Assembly (NCBI GenBank): GCA_021779775.1
Contig: JAJYAB010000047.1
Span: 1 to 9,952, forward strand
Source of the DNA: Actinomycetes bacterium
GTDB taxonomy: Bacteria; Actinomycetota; Acidimicrobiia; Acidimicrobiales; UBA8190
Length of the DNA: 9,952 bases
Direction: 5' to 3'
Part shown: in pieces, positions 1 to 7,572 of the stretch
Position numbering within the stretch: the first letter of the stretch is position 1
Layout: the number at the start of each line of letters is the position of its first letter
Program-made: the position numbers and the translations under genes
The notes under the pieces: generated by a model
What the model saw: only the letters and a program-made list of their open reading frames with translations
The model's database searches: none
What the model was told of the DNA's origin: nothing

Positions 1-33
1 GCGGTCAACTCATGCCCCGGATCCCTGTCATGA
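1..33 (+). CDS. 3' end of an upstream gene (partial, tentative)
   Basis: Frame 1 reads AVNSCPGSLS and ends at a TGA (31-33). This stop overlaps the ATG at 30-32 in the ATGA arrangement that also joins the next two genes (914-917). The tail is too short to identify. By position in a pilV-pilW-pilX-like order it could be another minor pilin, but that is inference only. The alternative is that the next gene starts at 12 or before the window, and this frame is not coding. Confidence 0.35.
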   Translation, partial: AVNSCPGSLS

Positions 34-917
34 GGTCGGGACCGAGGGGTCATGGCGAATCGGGGAGCTCCCTGCCCGAGCTGATGATCGCGATGGTCGT
101 GATCGGCATCGCCATGGCGATGGCGCTCATGATCGTCACCACCGTCACGAAGGTCACCGCCTCCGACCTGAGCTCGGGCCACACGGCGTCGAGAGCCGAA
201 GTTGCCGTGAGCGGGATCGAACCGTGGTTGCGCGGCGCCAGCACCCCGAGCATGGCGGCACAGGCGGCGGCGACGTCGGTCACCGCATCGTCGCCATGCT
301 GGGGGACCACCGCGGCGGTCGGCGGCACGTCATGGGCTGACACGTCCAGCACGGCGAGCAGGAACCCCCAGGGCGTGTCCGTCATCGCCGCCCAAGACTT
401 CTTCGCCGAATACTGCGCCTACGGTCCGGCACACGTCCGGCCACATGTCTTCGAAGCGACGATCGATCCCACGTCATGCCGCACCAGTAACGGCTTCGGC
501 TACTGCAGCCTGGTGGTCCAAGACCTTGGCCTCGACGGCACGAGCACGCCTTCGACCGTGTTCTCCTTGCCGAACGTCTGGTGCGATCAATATTGCCAAG
601 GCAGCGTCGCAGGTGTTGCTCCCCAGAGCAACGCGTGTGTGAACATCACCTCGACGCCGCTGCCTAGCTGCTCGGGCGCCACCCCCCCGATCTTCCAGTA
701 CTTCTCCGGTGCAGGGCCGTGGACCGTCGCCGACCTGACGCCGAGCAACGTCGTCACCAACCCGCCCACGAATTACGACGGCACGCTGCCGTCGATCGAC
801 GGCATCAGGGTCAACCTGACCCTGCTGGCGACGGGGAACCCTGGGGCCGGCGCACCTCGCGGTAGCCCGGGTACATCGGTGAGCGACCAGATAGCGCTCG
901 AGAGCTTGTTGTCATGA
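30..917 (+). CDS. PilW-like minor prepilin (type IV / pseudopilin N-terminus)
   Basis: A 295-residue protein with a short basic leader and a prepilin processing site: G12 is followed by SSLPEL, so cleavage after Gly leaves Ser at +1 and Glu at +5 (E17). The hydrophobic stretch of about residues 18-40 is the pilin N-terminal helix. The usual +1 residue is Phe or Met, so Ser is unusual. The remainder is a Ser/Thr/Ala-rich, cysteine-containing exported domain with no motif I recognise. Minor pilins of this type are cleaved and methylated by PilD and incorporate at the tip of a pilus or pseudopilus. I chose the ATG at 30 because it overlaps the upstream TGA and gives a 12-residue leader. An in-frame ATG at 12 would add six residues, and the frame is open to the window edge. 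The gene overlaps the next by four bases. The N-terminal motif is clear; the PilW label rests on gene order and is less certain. Confidence 0.8.
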   Translation: MRSGPRGHGESGSSLPELMIAMVVIGIAMAMALMIVTTVTKVTASDLSSGHTASRAEVAVSGIEPWLRGASTPSMAAQAAATSVTASSPCWGTTAAVGGTSWADTSSTASRNPQGVSVIAAQDFFAEYCAYGPAHVRPHVFEATIDPTSCRTSNGFGYCSLVVQDLGLDGTSTPSTVFSLPNVWCDQYCQGSVAGVAPQSNACVNITSTPLPSCSGATPPIFQYFSGAGPWTVADLTPSNVVTNPPTNYDGTLPSIDGIRVNLTLLATGNPGAGAPRGSPGTSVSDQIALESLLS

Positions 918-3900
918 CGGGGACGTCGGGAGGTTCTGCCGTGCAGAAGAGGCTGCGGAGATCGTCGGCCGCCGCCCGCCGCCACGGACCAGGAAGCTCG
1001 CGCCGTGATCCCGGTACTGGATCGGAGCGTGGCCAGGCGGCCCTCATGATCGTGCTCGGCGTGGTGACGGTCATGATCGCCATCCCCTCCGCGCTGTACA
1101 TGCAGACGCTCGGCCAGGAAGCGGTCAGCTCCGCCGTCGACTACAGCGCCGAAGCCCTCCAGGCTGCCCAGGCAGGCATCGCCGACTACCAGGCGCACCT
1201 CAATGCCAGGCCGGTTGGCTACGCGGAAGCGTATTGCAGCCCTGCCACCGGGAAATGGACCTGCGGCGGCGCTACCACCACGGACACGAGCGACCCGGCA
1301 TTCGTGTCGAACGTCGACGGGACGTGTCGGACCAGTCCTGCTTCTTCGGCGGGCTGGCTCCTCGATTCAGGTTCGTCCACCGGGGCGAACAGCCAATACC
1401 AGTTTGTCGTCAACAGCTCAGCGGTCACCCCTGCTTCCGTTGCATCCGCATCCGGGGCCATGGTCTACGTGTACGCGACAGGGCGGGCGGGACCGTATTC
1501 CGGCGCCACAGGGCGTTACACCTGTCGCACGGTGAAAGCTGCCTTCCAGGTGAAAGCCCAAGGCCTGTCCCCGCCGCCCCTCGCATCGTGCGGGACCACG
1601 GCCACCGTCACCGTTCCGAGCGACGCCAACGCCATGGTGGTCACTGTCACGGGAGCCGCGGGAGCTGCCGGGACGCAGGGCTCCTGGGCCGCCTCCGCCG
1701 GCACTGGTGGAACTGCCCAGCAGGTCGTCGCAGAATTCACCGGCCTGCACGCCGGCACCAGCTACACAGCGGTCACCGGCTGTAAGGCCACAGGCCCGGT
1801 AGGTGGCATGGGATTTGCCGCAGGCGGCGATGCCGGCGCCAGCGCAGGGGGAGGGGGCGTCGCGGGCGGTGGAGGTGGCGGAGCAAGTGCCCTGTGTGCT
1901 GGTGCAGGATCCTGCAACGCCGGGAGCACGCCCCTGGTGGTGGCAGGAGGAGGAGGCGGCGGCGGCGGCACCGGGAACTTGTGCTTCATCTACAACGGCG
2001 GAAACGGCGGAAACGGCGGGGCACCCGGTTCGCCGGGCGGCTACTTCGACTTCTTCGGATGGCCCGGCATACCGTATGGCGGCGCTGCCGGCGTCAGCGG
2101 CAGCGCCACCAATGCCGGTGTCGGCCAGGCCGGCTACGCGGGTGGTGGAGCCGGCGGCGGCGGTTACGGCAGCGGCGGCGGCGGCACCGCAGGGACCTTC
2201 TGTAACGCCGGCGGCGGTGGCGGCGGGGGCGCTTCCTACGTCAGCCCGAGCTCTCCTTGTTCTCAGATCGGGGTTGTGAGCGGATATGAAGGCTGCGGCC
2301 TGACCGCACCCGTTCCGGGTCCGGTCGCCGGCGCCCCCGGTGCCCTGACCATCTCCTGGCAGTCGGCCGCGTCGAACGACTTCGGGACCACCACGCTCAA
2401 CGACAGCAGCTTCGTCGCCACCAGCAATTCCGCCTACAGCTCGAGGTTCACGGTGCTGCACAGCCCGCCGTCTACTGGGCAGAACTGTGCCAACAGCGCA
2501 GCGACGATCGAGCCACCTTCGGGGGCGAACGAGGCGATCGTCACCCTGTCGGGCGGTTCGGGAGCTCCGGCTCCCTCCGGCGGCGCCCAGGGAGGCCAAG
2601 GGCACCAGGTGATGGCCACCATCTCCATAACCGGGGGTTCCCCGTACTCGTTGACCTTGGGGTGCGCCGGTTCCGGGGCAGCAGGTGGTTCTGGGCTCGG
2701 CATCGGTGGCGGGGGCGCACCGACCACTGGCGGTGGCGCTGGCGGTGGCGGTGGCGCGAGCGGATTCTGCAGTGGAACGACCTGTTCGGACGACACCACC
2801 GTCGGTGACCCGACCTACACCAGTTGGACCAGCATCCTGGCCGCAGCAGGTGGCGGGGGTGGCGGGGGGCAATCTGGTTGCAATCAATCGGGAGTGGGCG
2901 GCAACGGCGGGGGTGGCACGGAAGGGGCGGCGGCCACCTCGAACTCGACGGTGACCGCGTCAGGTTCGCTCGGGCCCATCTTCGGCACCAACGGTACCAA
3001 CTCGGCCACTGGGTTCTTCTGCTCAGCCGGGGGCAACGGCGGTGCTGCCGGGGGGGTGTCGACCGCCAGTGGCGCGACCCGAGACGGCGCGCCGGGGACG
3101 CTCGGATCGGGGTCGTCGACCACGGGCGGCGGCGGCGGAGGAGGAGGGTTCAACGGCGGCGGCGGCGGGCAGGGTGCCGGGTGTAGCGGCTTCTTCTGCG
3201 GGGTATCCGGCGGCGGCGGTGGCGGCGGCGGATCCTCATTCGTGATTCCCACCGGGCCGGGCGGGCAGGGCACAACCGGTGTGACGTTCGGCAACACGTC
3301 TGGCGACGGCACGATCTCGATCGACTGGCGCTACCAGCCGACTTCGTCGGGGAACTTCACCCTCGGCTGCGGCTCGCCTGAGTACATCGACACCGCCGGC
3401 ACCGGGACCATGCAGTTGACCCTGCAGGGAGGGACCGGCGCAGCGTCCAGCGGTGCCGGGGGTCTGGGAGAGCAGGCGACGGCAACGGTTCCGTTCACTG
3501 CCGCCGGTCTGGTGCTGGTGGTCGGATGCCAGGGAAACGGCAGCGTCGGCGGTGCCGGTTTCGTCTCCGGGGGCAATGGAGGTCCTGCCGGGTCCAGCGG
3601 GGCCAGCGGCGGCGGCGGTGGTGCGAGCGCGATCTGTGCGGCGTTTGCTGTCGGTGACACCACCTGTACCGGGGCGAACGCCCTCCTCGTGACCGGCGGC
3701 GGTGGCGGCGGCGGCCAGGCTCCATGCTGGCTTTGGTCGGGGGGGTCTGGTGGCGCCGGTTCGGCTCCGGCCGCGGTGAACAATGGCACCGCTGGCACGA
3801 TCGTGGGGCTCACGTTGCCGTATGTCTCAGGGTCGGGAGGAGCAGGTGCAAGCCAGCTTCTCGGACAGAACGGCGGCAGCGGCGGGGTCGGGTCTCCCAT

Positions 3901-4219
3901 CTCTGGCGGCACCGGCGGCGGTGGCGGCGGCGGCTACCTCAGCGGCGCTGGAGGCGGGGGGGGATCGTGGTGGTGCGGCGCTGGCGGCGGCGGCGGCGGT
4001 GGTGACTCGTACGTGAGCCCGAGCGTGGTGGCGACCGGGCCGGTGACATGGGGAGCAGGCAGCTCCGGGGACGGATCTGCCAGCTATCCGTCGGCGCTGT
4101 GCAGCACGGCGGCAGGTAGCCCCGACCCGTGTTACATCGTGGACCAGGCCAACGCGCTCGCCACTGATGTTCCTGTGGTGCCCGGCTATCTTGCCACTGG
4201 CGCCGGTGGTGTCTGGTAG
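914..4219 (+). CDS. PilX-like membrane-anchored protein with three tandem polyglycine (ALK/LTK-GRD-like) domains
   Basis: A 1101-residue protein. Residues 1-40 are a basic, probably cytoplasmic leader. The sequence ERGQAALMIVLGVVTVMIAI (38-57) is a pilin- or TadG-like hydrophobic helix without Glu+5. The stretch SAEALQAAQAGIADYQAHLN (78-97) matches the pattern after the PilX helix. A mixed domain follows to about 220. Then come three repeats of one architecture, at about 225-482, 525-805 and 819-1060. Each opens with a beta strand after a Cys (for example TVTVPSDANA) and has a second Cys segment (VTGC, LGC, VGC). It then alternates runs of 5-9 glycines with short hydrophobic segments such as LVVAGGGGGG and GGGGGASYVSP. 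The first two repeats close with strands like ALTISW or ISIDW. This layout resembles the glycine-rich domain of ALK/LTK receptors and bacterial relatives, in which polyglycine-II helices pack side by side; the many Cys suggest disulfides. The protein is presumably extracytoplasmic. An adhesin or pilus-tip role is inferred from the neighbouring prepilin. The start overlaps the upstream stop (ATGA). Confidence 0.8.
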   Translation: MTGTSGGSAVQKRLRRSSAAARRHGPGSSRRDPGTGSERGQAALMIVLGVVTVMIAIPSALYMQTLGQEAVSSAVDYSAEALQAAQAGIADYQAHLNARPVGYAEAYCSPATGKWTCGGATTTDTSDPAFVSNVDGTCRTSPASSAGWLLDSGSSTGANSQYQFVVNSSAVTPASVASASGAMVYVYATGRAGPYSGATGRYTCRTVKAAFQVKAQGLSPPPLASCGTTATVTVPSDANAMVVTVTGAAGAAGTQGSWAASAGTGGTAQQVVAEFTGLHAGTSYTAVTGCKATGPVGGMGFAAGGDAGASAGGGGVAGGGGGGASALCAGAGSCNAGSTPLVVAGGGGGGGGTGNLCFIYNGGNGGNGGAPGSPGGYFDFFGWPGIPYGGAAGVSGSATNAGVGQAGYAGGGAGGGGYGSGGGGTAGTFCNAGGGGGGGASYVSPSSPCSQIGVVSGYEGCGLTAPVPGPVAGAPGALTISWQSAASNDFGTTTLNDSSFVATSNSAYSSRFTVLHSPPSTGQNCANSAATIEPPSGANEAIVTLSGGSGAPAPSGGAQGGQGHQVMATISITGGSPYSLTLGCAGSGAAGGSGLGIGGGGAPTTGGGAGGGGGASGFCSGTTCSDDTTVGDPTYTSWTSILAAAGGGGGGGQSGCNQSGVGGNGGGGTEGAAATSNSTVTASGSLGPIFGTNGTNSATGFFCSAGGNGGAAGGVSTASGATRDGAPGTLGSGSSTTGGGGGGGGFNGGGGGQGAGCSGFFCGVSGGGGGGGGSSFVIPTGPGGQGTTGVTFGNTSGDGTISIDWRYQPTSSGNFTLGCGSPEYIDTAGTGTMQLTLQGGTGAASSGAGGLGEQATATVPFTAAGLVLVVGCQGNGSVGGAGFVSGGNGGPAGSSGASGGGGGASAICAAFAVGDTTCTGANALLVTGGGGGGGQAPCWLWSGGSGGAGSAPAAVNNGTAGTIVGLTLPYVSGSGGAGASQLLGQNGGSGGVGSPISGGTGGGGGGGYLSGAGGGGGSWWCGAGGGGGGGDSYVSPSVVATGPVTWGAGSSGDGSASYPSALCSTAAGSPDPCYIVDQANALATDVPVVPGYLATGAGGVW

Positions 4220-4256
4220 GGATCCACGTGCCCTGCAGGCAGGTTCGATGTCCGGG
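4220..4256. other. Short convergent intergenic gap
   Basis: These 37 bases separate the stop of the glycine-rich gene from the stop of the kinase gene on the other strand. They contain the 8-bp palindrome CCTGCAGG but no stem long enough, and no T-run, to call a terminator. Confidence 0.5.
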
Positions 4257-5780
4257 TCACCGCCGGCCCCCGGGAACCCAAGCCTGGACCGTCGTGCCGG
4301 CCCCTGGGCTGCTGTCGAGCCGGAACCATCCACCCATCAGGCGGGCTCGTTCTGCCATGCCTGCGACGCCCAGGCCACCTTGCCCGGCGGGGTCGACCAT
4401 CCCGGCAGCGGGGGAGCCGGAGCGTTGGGCGGCGCCCGACGAGGGCGGTTCGCCACGGCCGTCGAAGCCGACGCCGTCGTCGCTCACCACCAACCGGACC
4501 CCATGCTCCTCGAACTGCAGCTCAACTGCCACCAGCGAAGCGGACGCATGGCGTTCCACGTTGGAGAGCGCCTCCTGCGCAATGCGGAAGATCGCGAGCT
4601 CCACGGCGTCGGGCAGCCGGCGTTCTTGACCTGAGGTGCCGAAGGAGACGGACGTACCCGTCCTGCGCTCCAGCTCTCCTGTCGTCCGGCGTACGGCGGC
4701 TATGAGCCCAAGATCATCGAGCACCGAGGGCCGCAGGCCACGGGAGATGGACCGCAGCTCCCCGGCGATGCGCTCGGCGAGCGTGCGCAGCTCGGCCGGA
4801 TCGGCGCCCGTCTCACCGCTTCGCACGGCGTCGATGCGCCGGCAGAGGTGCACCAGGTCCTGAAGAGGACCGTCGTGCAGCTCCTGTGCGATATGACGGC
4901 GCTCTTCTTCTTGCGCCCGGACCACCGAGGCGGCGTAGCCCTCTACCCGCTCCTGGCGCAGGAATTCCGGGGTCACGTCGTTGAGCACGACCTGGACCAT
5001 CGGTTCCAGATCGATAGCCTCGAGCGACGATGCCTGGGCGCGGAACCGTAGTGCCCCTGAAGCGGTGCTGACGGCCAGTATGAACGGCTGCCCGCCGGGG
5101 AGCGCCGTGTCGAGGAGATGCCGGGCTTCGTGCTCGCCCACCAGGTTGCCGAGGTCTCCCGTCGGGGACGCCTCTTCGGGCAACCTCGTTCCGAAGAGCC
5201 TGGACGCTGCCGGATTTCCCTCCACGATCGAGCCGGTCTCGCTGACGAGCAGGATGGGGGCGGCATTCGACTCGAAGAGCGACCGATAGCGGGCTTCGGC
5301 AGCCAGATGGGCCCGGTGTGACGACTCGGCTTGCAGGCGAGCGGCACGCTCGGCTGCGACCATCCGCCCGACCACCACGGCGATGATGCACAGCACCACG
5401 ATCTGGGTGTCTTCCGCCCAGGCTCCCACGGGCTCGCCATGGCTGGTATAGGCGAGGACGCGGAACATGCTCAAGGCGAGAAGCCACGCCGCCGTCGCCA
5501 ATCCTCCGGTGGGACCAAAGGTGATGGCGGCATACAGCACAGGAGACAGGAAGACCGCCGTCGTCGTGAAGTCGGGGACGCTCGGAACCATCGCGTGGAC
5601 GATGGCCAACTCGGCGGCCAGACGAGCCAGGTACAGCGCGAGCACGACGATCTGCAGGATCCAGAACCTGGGTTCTGCCCATGGCCGATCGCTGGTCAGC
5701 CGGTCGACCACACCACCAGACGCATCCGTCGACAGACCGTCTCCCCGGCCGCCCACCGGGTCGCGTTTCGGGTTGCTCAC
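4257..5780 (-). CDS. Sensor histidine kinase, DesK/NarX type (HisKA_3), with four membrane segments and a PAS domain
   Basis: A 507-residue kinase of a two-component system. Four hydrophobic segments lie at about 39-63, 72-88, 92-112 and 126-141. A short coiled linker (142-165) leads to a PAS-like domain (about 165-275; ARYRSLFESNAAPILLVSE). The dimerisation and phosphoacceptor region is HisKA_3, with EEERRHIAQELHDGPLQDLV and phospho-acceptor His302. The ATP-binding domain has the N box EALSNVERHA (N407), the G1 box DDGVGFD (434-440) and the G2 box GLGVAGMAERA. All catalytic elements look intact. I place the start at a GTG (5780-5778) whose last bases overlap the TGA of the response regulator (GTGA). 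The frame stays open 80 codons upstream, but that part lies inside the regulator gene and has no kinase-like content. It is the last gene of a four-gene operon. The kinase presumably senses through its membrane or PAS region and phosphorylates the adjacent NarL-type regulator; the signal is unknown. Confidence 0.93.
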   Translation of the reverse strand: MSNPKRDPVGGRGDGLSTDASGGVVDRLTSDRPWAEPRFWILQIVVLALYLARLAAELAIVHAMVPSVPDFTTTAVFLSPVLYAAITFGPTGGLATAAWLLALSMFRVLAYTSHGEPVGAWAEDTQIVVLCIIAVVVGRMVAAERAARLQAESSHRAHLAAEARYRSLFESNAAPILLVSETGSIVEGNPAASRLFGTRLPEEASPTGDLGNLVGEHEARHLLDTALPGGQPFILAVSTASGALRFRAQASSLEAIDLEPMVQVVLNDVTPEFLRQERVEGYAASVVRAQEEERRHIAQELHDGPLQDLVHLCRRIDAVRSGETGADPAELRTLAERIAGELRSISRGLRPSVLDDLGLIAAVRRTTGELERRTGTSVSFGTSGQERRLPDAVELAIFRIAQEALSNVERHASASLVAVELQFEEHGVRLVVSDDGVGFDGRGEPPSSGAAQRSGSPAAGMVDPAGQGGLGVAGMAERARLMGGWFRLDSSPGAGTTVQAWVPGGRR

Positions 5781-6532
5781 TGGTGGTGGGTGTTCCCTCC
5801 TGCTTGCCCGTCCTCCGGTCCGGGCGGCGCCTTGTCGGTCGTAGCGAGGCCGTTGTCGAGGGCGAAGCGGACGAGCTCGGTGCGCGACACCACACCGAGC
5901 TTGGTGAAGACGTGGTTCAGATGGCCTTCGACGGTCCGGGTGCTGATCCCGAGCCGTCCGGCGATGGTCTTGTTGGCGAGGCCTTCGGCCACCAGGCCCA
6001 CCACCTCGCGCTCGCGCCACGACAACCCGGCTGCGCTGCCAGCGGTGGCGGCGGAGCGCAGCGGCTGGGCCAGGACCGCCGACACTGCCGGGTCGAGCAC
6101 CGTCATGCCGGCGTGCACTGCCCGCACCGCACGGGCCAGCTCGTCGCCCGGCATGGTCTTCAACAGGTACCCGGCTACCCCGGCGGCCAGGGCGGCTCGC
6201 ACGTAGTCCTCGTCGTCGTAGGCGGACAGCACGACGATCCGGGTCGAGGCGCCGATGGACGCCAGGTGCCGGGAGACCTCGATGCCGTTACGGCCGGGCA
6301 TCCGGATGTCGAGCAGGAGCACGTCCGGATCCAGCGTGGCGACGACGGCGACCGCCTCGTCGCCGTCGGCCGCTTCGCCGACCACCTCGATGCCGTCGGC
6401 ATCCGCCAGGATCTGGCGCGTGCCGGCTCGCAGCAGCGCGTGGTCGTCCACGATGACGACGCGCACCGCCCGACCGGGTCCCTCCGGTTCGCCCGACTCC
6501 CCGCGCCCGGTTGCCGAGGTCATCGCCAGCAT
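5777..6532 (-). CDS. Response regulator, NarL/FixJ family (receiver + LuxR-type HTH)
   Basis: A 251-residue transcription regulator. The receiver domain (about 23-140) shows the acidic pair D29/D30 (VVIVDDHALLR), phospho-acceptor D75 (LLLDIRMPG), S103 (VVLSAYDDEDY) and the conserved K125 (YLLKTMPG). After a linker, a LuxR/GerE helix-turn-helix spans about 169-227, with SWREREVVGLVAEGLANKTI followed by the recognition helix STRTVEGHLNHVFTKLGV. The length is a little above the usual 210-220 because of about 20 extra N-terminal residues. An in-frame ATG at 6523 (MTSATG) is an alternative start and would shorten the protein by three residues; neither start has a strong Shine-Dalgarno. The stop overlaps the kinase GTG by four bases, so the two are co-translated and surely cognate. 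The gene begins 39 bases after the small exported protein. DNA targets are unknown; autoregulation through the operon promoter is possible. Confidence 0.95.
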   Translation of the reverse strand: MLAMTSATGRGESGEPEGPGRAVRVVIVDDHALLRAGTRQILADADGIEVVGEAADGDEAVAVVATLDPDVLLLDIRMPGRNGIEVSRHLASIGASTRIVVLSAYDDEDYVRAALAAGVAGYLLKTMPGDELARAVRAVHAGMTVLDPAVSAVLAQPLRSAATAGSAAGLSWREREVVGLVAEGLANKTIAGRLGISTRTVEGHLNHVFTKLGVVSRTELVRFALDNGLATTDKAPPGPEDGQAGGNTHHQ

Positions 6533-6571
6533 CGTACGGCAGCAGGCCCGACCGGTCCCGACCTTCGCTGC
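6533..6571. other. Short gap between two operon genes
   Basis: These 39 bases lie between the stop of the small exported protein and the start of the regulator, both on the minus strand. I see no clear terminator hairpin, internal promoter or strong Shine-Dalgarno. Co-transcription is therefore the simplest reading. Confidence 0.4.
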
Positions 6572-6949
6572 TCAGCCCCCGCTGCCACCGCCGAGGGCCG
6601 GTGCGCACTGCACTCGCAGGACTCCCACCAGGTCCGACTCCGGCACCCGGATGCTCTGGCTGAGCGACGTCATCAGTCCCTGCCACCGGCCGTCCTCGCC
6701 GGCGGCGGTAGCAACCGGAGCCTCGGCGGCCTGCAATTCGGCCTCTGCCCGTGCCTGGTCGGCGGCCTGCTGGGCGGGCGCCTCGTGCAGGGACTGCTCG
6801 TACAACCTGAGCGACCGTTCGACGTGCTGGCAGGCCTGGCGGACAAGCCCCGCAGCATTCGACGAGGCGCAGCTGGCCCCCAGCAGGCCAAGCACCGCCA
6901 TGACGGTGCCAGCTGCCAGGGCGGACGGCCTCGGCCGCCGCCGCATCAT
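6572..6949 (-). CDS. Small exported protein, probable lipoprotein, function unknown
   Basis: A 125-residue protein that begins MMRRRPRPSALAAGTVMAVL, a typical signal peptide with a basic n-region and a hydrophobic core. The core ends in LLGASC, so Cys27 could be the lipid-modified residue. The lipobox is imperfect, with Gly at -3 where Leu/Val/Ile is normal, so a non-lipidated secreted or anchored protein is possible. The mature part (about 40-85) is rich in Ala, Glu and Gln and looks helical. Two further Cys (C40, C115) could form a disulfide. The C-terminus is a Gly-rich tail. I do not recognise a family. Its ATG overlaps the upstream stop as ATGA, and the response regulator follows after 39 bases. 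It therefore belongs to the two-component operon and might be an extracytoplasmic partner of the kinase; this is inference. Confidence 0.7.
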   Translation of the reverse strand: MMRRRPRPSALAAGTVMAVLGLLGASCASSNAAGLVRQACQHVERSLRLYEQSLHEAPAQQAADQARAEAELQAAEAPVATAAGEDGRWQGLMTSLSQSIRVPESDLVGVLRVQCAPALGGGSGG

Positions 6950-7506
6950 CCGTCGAGCCACCCCGCGGCGGCGTCGAGGAGATGCTCGCTGACGGCCAGC
7001 GCCCGGTCGAAGACGTCGCAGAGGAGCTCTTCGCCGGCCAGCACCCGCGCCAGGGACACGGGATATCGGGCAACGATGGAGAGGCGCCGCTCGGGGCCGT
7101 CGGTGGCCGAAGCGAAGGAGTCGATAGCCGACACCTCCAGGGGCAGGTCGATGCCGCCCACCCCGGCCAGGTCGATGGCCAGCCGGAGCAGGTCGGGACC
7201 CTGGGGCAGCGGCGGCAGCCCCCAGGTGAACGTCAGGGGAAAGTGGTACTCGTCGGGAGGCTCGGCGTCTTCGGGCAGGTCCATGACGGCATCCTCGAAC
7301 GACAGCAGGATCCTCGGGTCCACCTCGAGCGCCAGGTGCAGGTCGAGCGGGCCGCCGCATCCCCGCTCGGGGTGCAGATCGACCTCCCACGTCTGGCGCA
7401 GCGAGTAGGTCTCCACGAAGTGCCGCTCGTCGTGCACGTGGAACCCGTGGTCCACGCAGTGGTCCTTCAGGTCCGCTATATACCCGGCGACGTCGATCAC
7501 GGCCAC
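6946..7506 (-). CDS. Conserved-looking hypothetical protein, 186 aa, first gene of the two-component operon
   Basis: A 186-residue acidic protein with no signal peptide or membrane segment, so probably cytoplasmic. The N-terminal part is His- and aromatic-rich (DHCVDHGFHVHDERHFVETY, 15-34). The middle alternates hydrophobic and acidic residues in likely beta strands (LDLHLALEVDPRILLSF). The C-terminal part is helical (SLARVLAGEELLCDVFDRAL). I do not recognise a family. The reading frame is a real gene by its position: it overlaps the next start as ATGA and fills the gap to the divergent promoter. The start is a GTG at 7506 without a Shine-Dalgarno. A TAGGCT box nine bases upstream suggests a leaderless or nearly leaderless transcript. 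A second in-frame GTG at 7500 is an alternative start. A role linked to the signalling system is possible but only inferred from the operon. Confidence 0.75.
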   Translation of the reverse strand: MAVIDVAGYIADLKDHCVDHGFHVHDERHFVETYSLRQTWEVDLHPERGCGGPLDLHLALEVDPRILLSFEDAVMDLPEDAEPPDEYHFPLTFTWGLPPLPQGPDLLRLAIDLAGVGGIDLPLEVSAIDSFASATDGPERRLSIVARYPVSLARVLAGEELLCDVFDRALAVSEHLLDAAAGWLDG

Positions 7507-7515
7507 AGTCGGCAG

Positions 7516-7521
7516 AGCCTA
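7516..7521 (-). promoter_or_regulatory. Putative -10 element of the two-component operon
   Basis: On the minus strand this reads TAGGCT, matching the actinobacterial TANNNT -10 consensus. It lies nine bases before the GTG at 7506, so the transcript would be leaderless or nearly so. No good -35 is visible; the expected -35 zone falls in the inverted repeat at 7537-7556. Confidence 0.3.
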
Positions 7522-7536
7522 ACGGCATCCGGGCCC

Positions 7537-7556
7537 CCCACCGCCCCGGCGGTGGG
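7537..7556. promoter_or_regulatory. Perfect inverted repeat between divergent genes, candidate operator
   Basis: The sequence CCCACCGCC-CC-GGCGGTGGG has perfect 9-bp arms around a 2-bp centre. It sits between two divergent starts, roughly where the -35 region of both putative promoters would be. Terminators are not expected here. An operator for a dimeric regulator is therefore the likeliest reading, perhaps for the operon's own NarL-type protein. Confidence 0.4.
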
Positions 7557-7566
7557 AACCTGGCGG

Positions 7567-7572
7567 TATGGT
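7567..7572 (+). promoter_or_regulatory. Putative -10 element of the inositol-phosphatase-like gene
   Basis: TATGGT matches TANNNT and lies eight bases before the ATG at 7581, the spacing expected of a leaderless actinobacterial transcript. No Shine-Dalgarno precedes that ATG, which agrees with leaderless translation. No recognisable -35 is present. Confidence 0.4.

Noticed and set aside
1418..2887. 489-aa open frame on the minus strand
   Set aside because: It lies wholly opposite the glycine-rich gene. It is a by-product of GGC/GGT-rich codons, with Arg/Ala/Gly-rich content and no motif.
2884..3912. Proline-rich open frames on the minus strand
   Set aside because: Their proline runs are the reverse complement of the glycine runs in the plus-strand gene, so they are not independent genes.
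4220..4256. Bidirectional terminator between the convergent genes
   Set aside because: Only an 8-bp palindrome is present, with no adequate stem or T-run.
5781..6020. 80-codon upstream extension of the kinase frame
   Set aside because: It lies inside the response regulator gene and is Arg-rich without membrane or sensor features. The GTGA overlap gives a better start.
5681..7408. 575-aa open frame on the plus strand
   Set aside because: It is opposite the kinase, regulator, exported-protein and hypothetical genes, which have clear motifs. Its own composition is low-complexity Arg/Gly/His.
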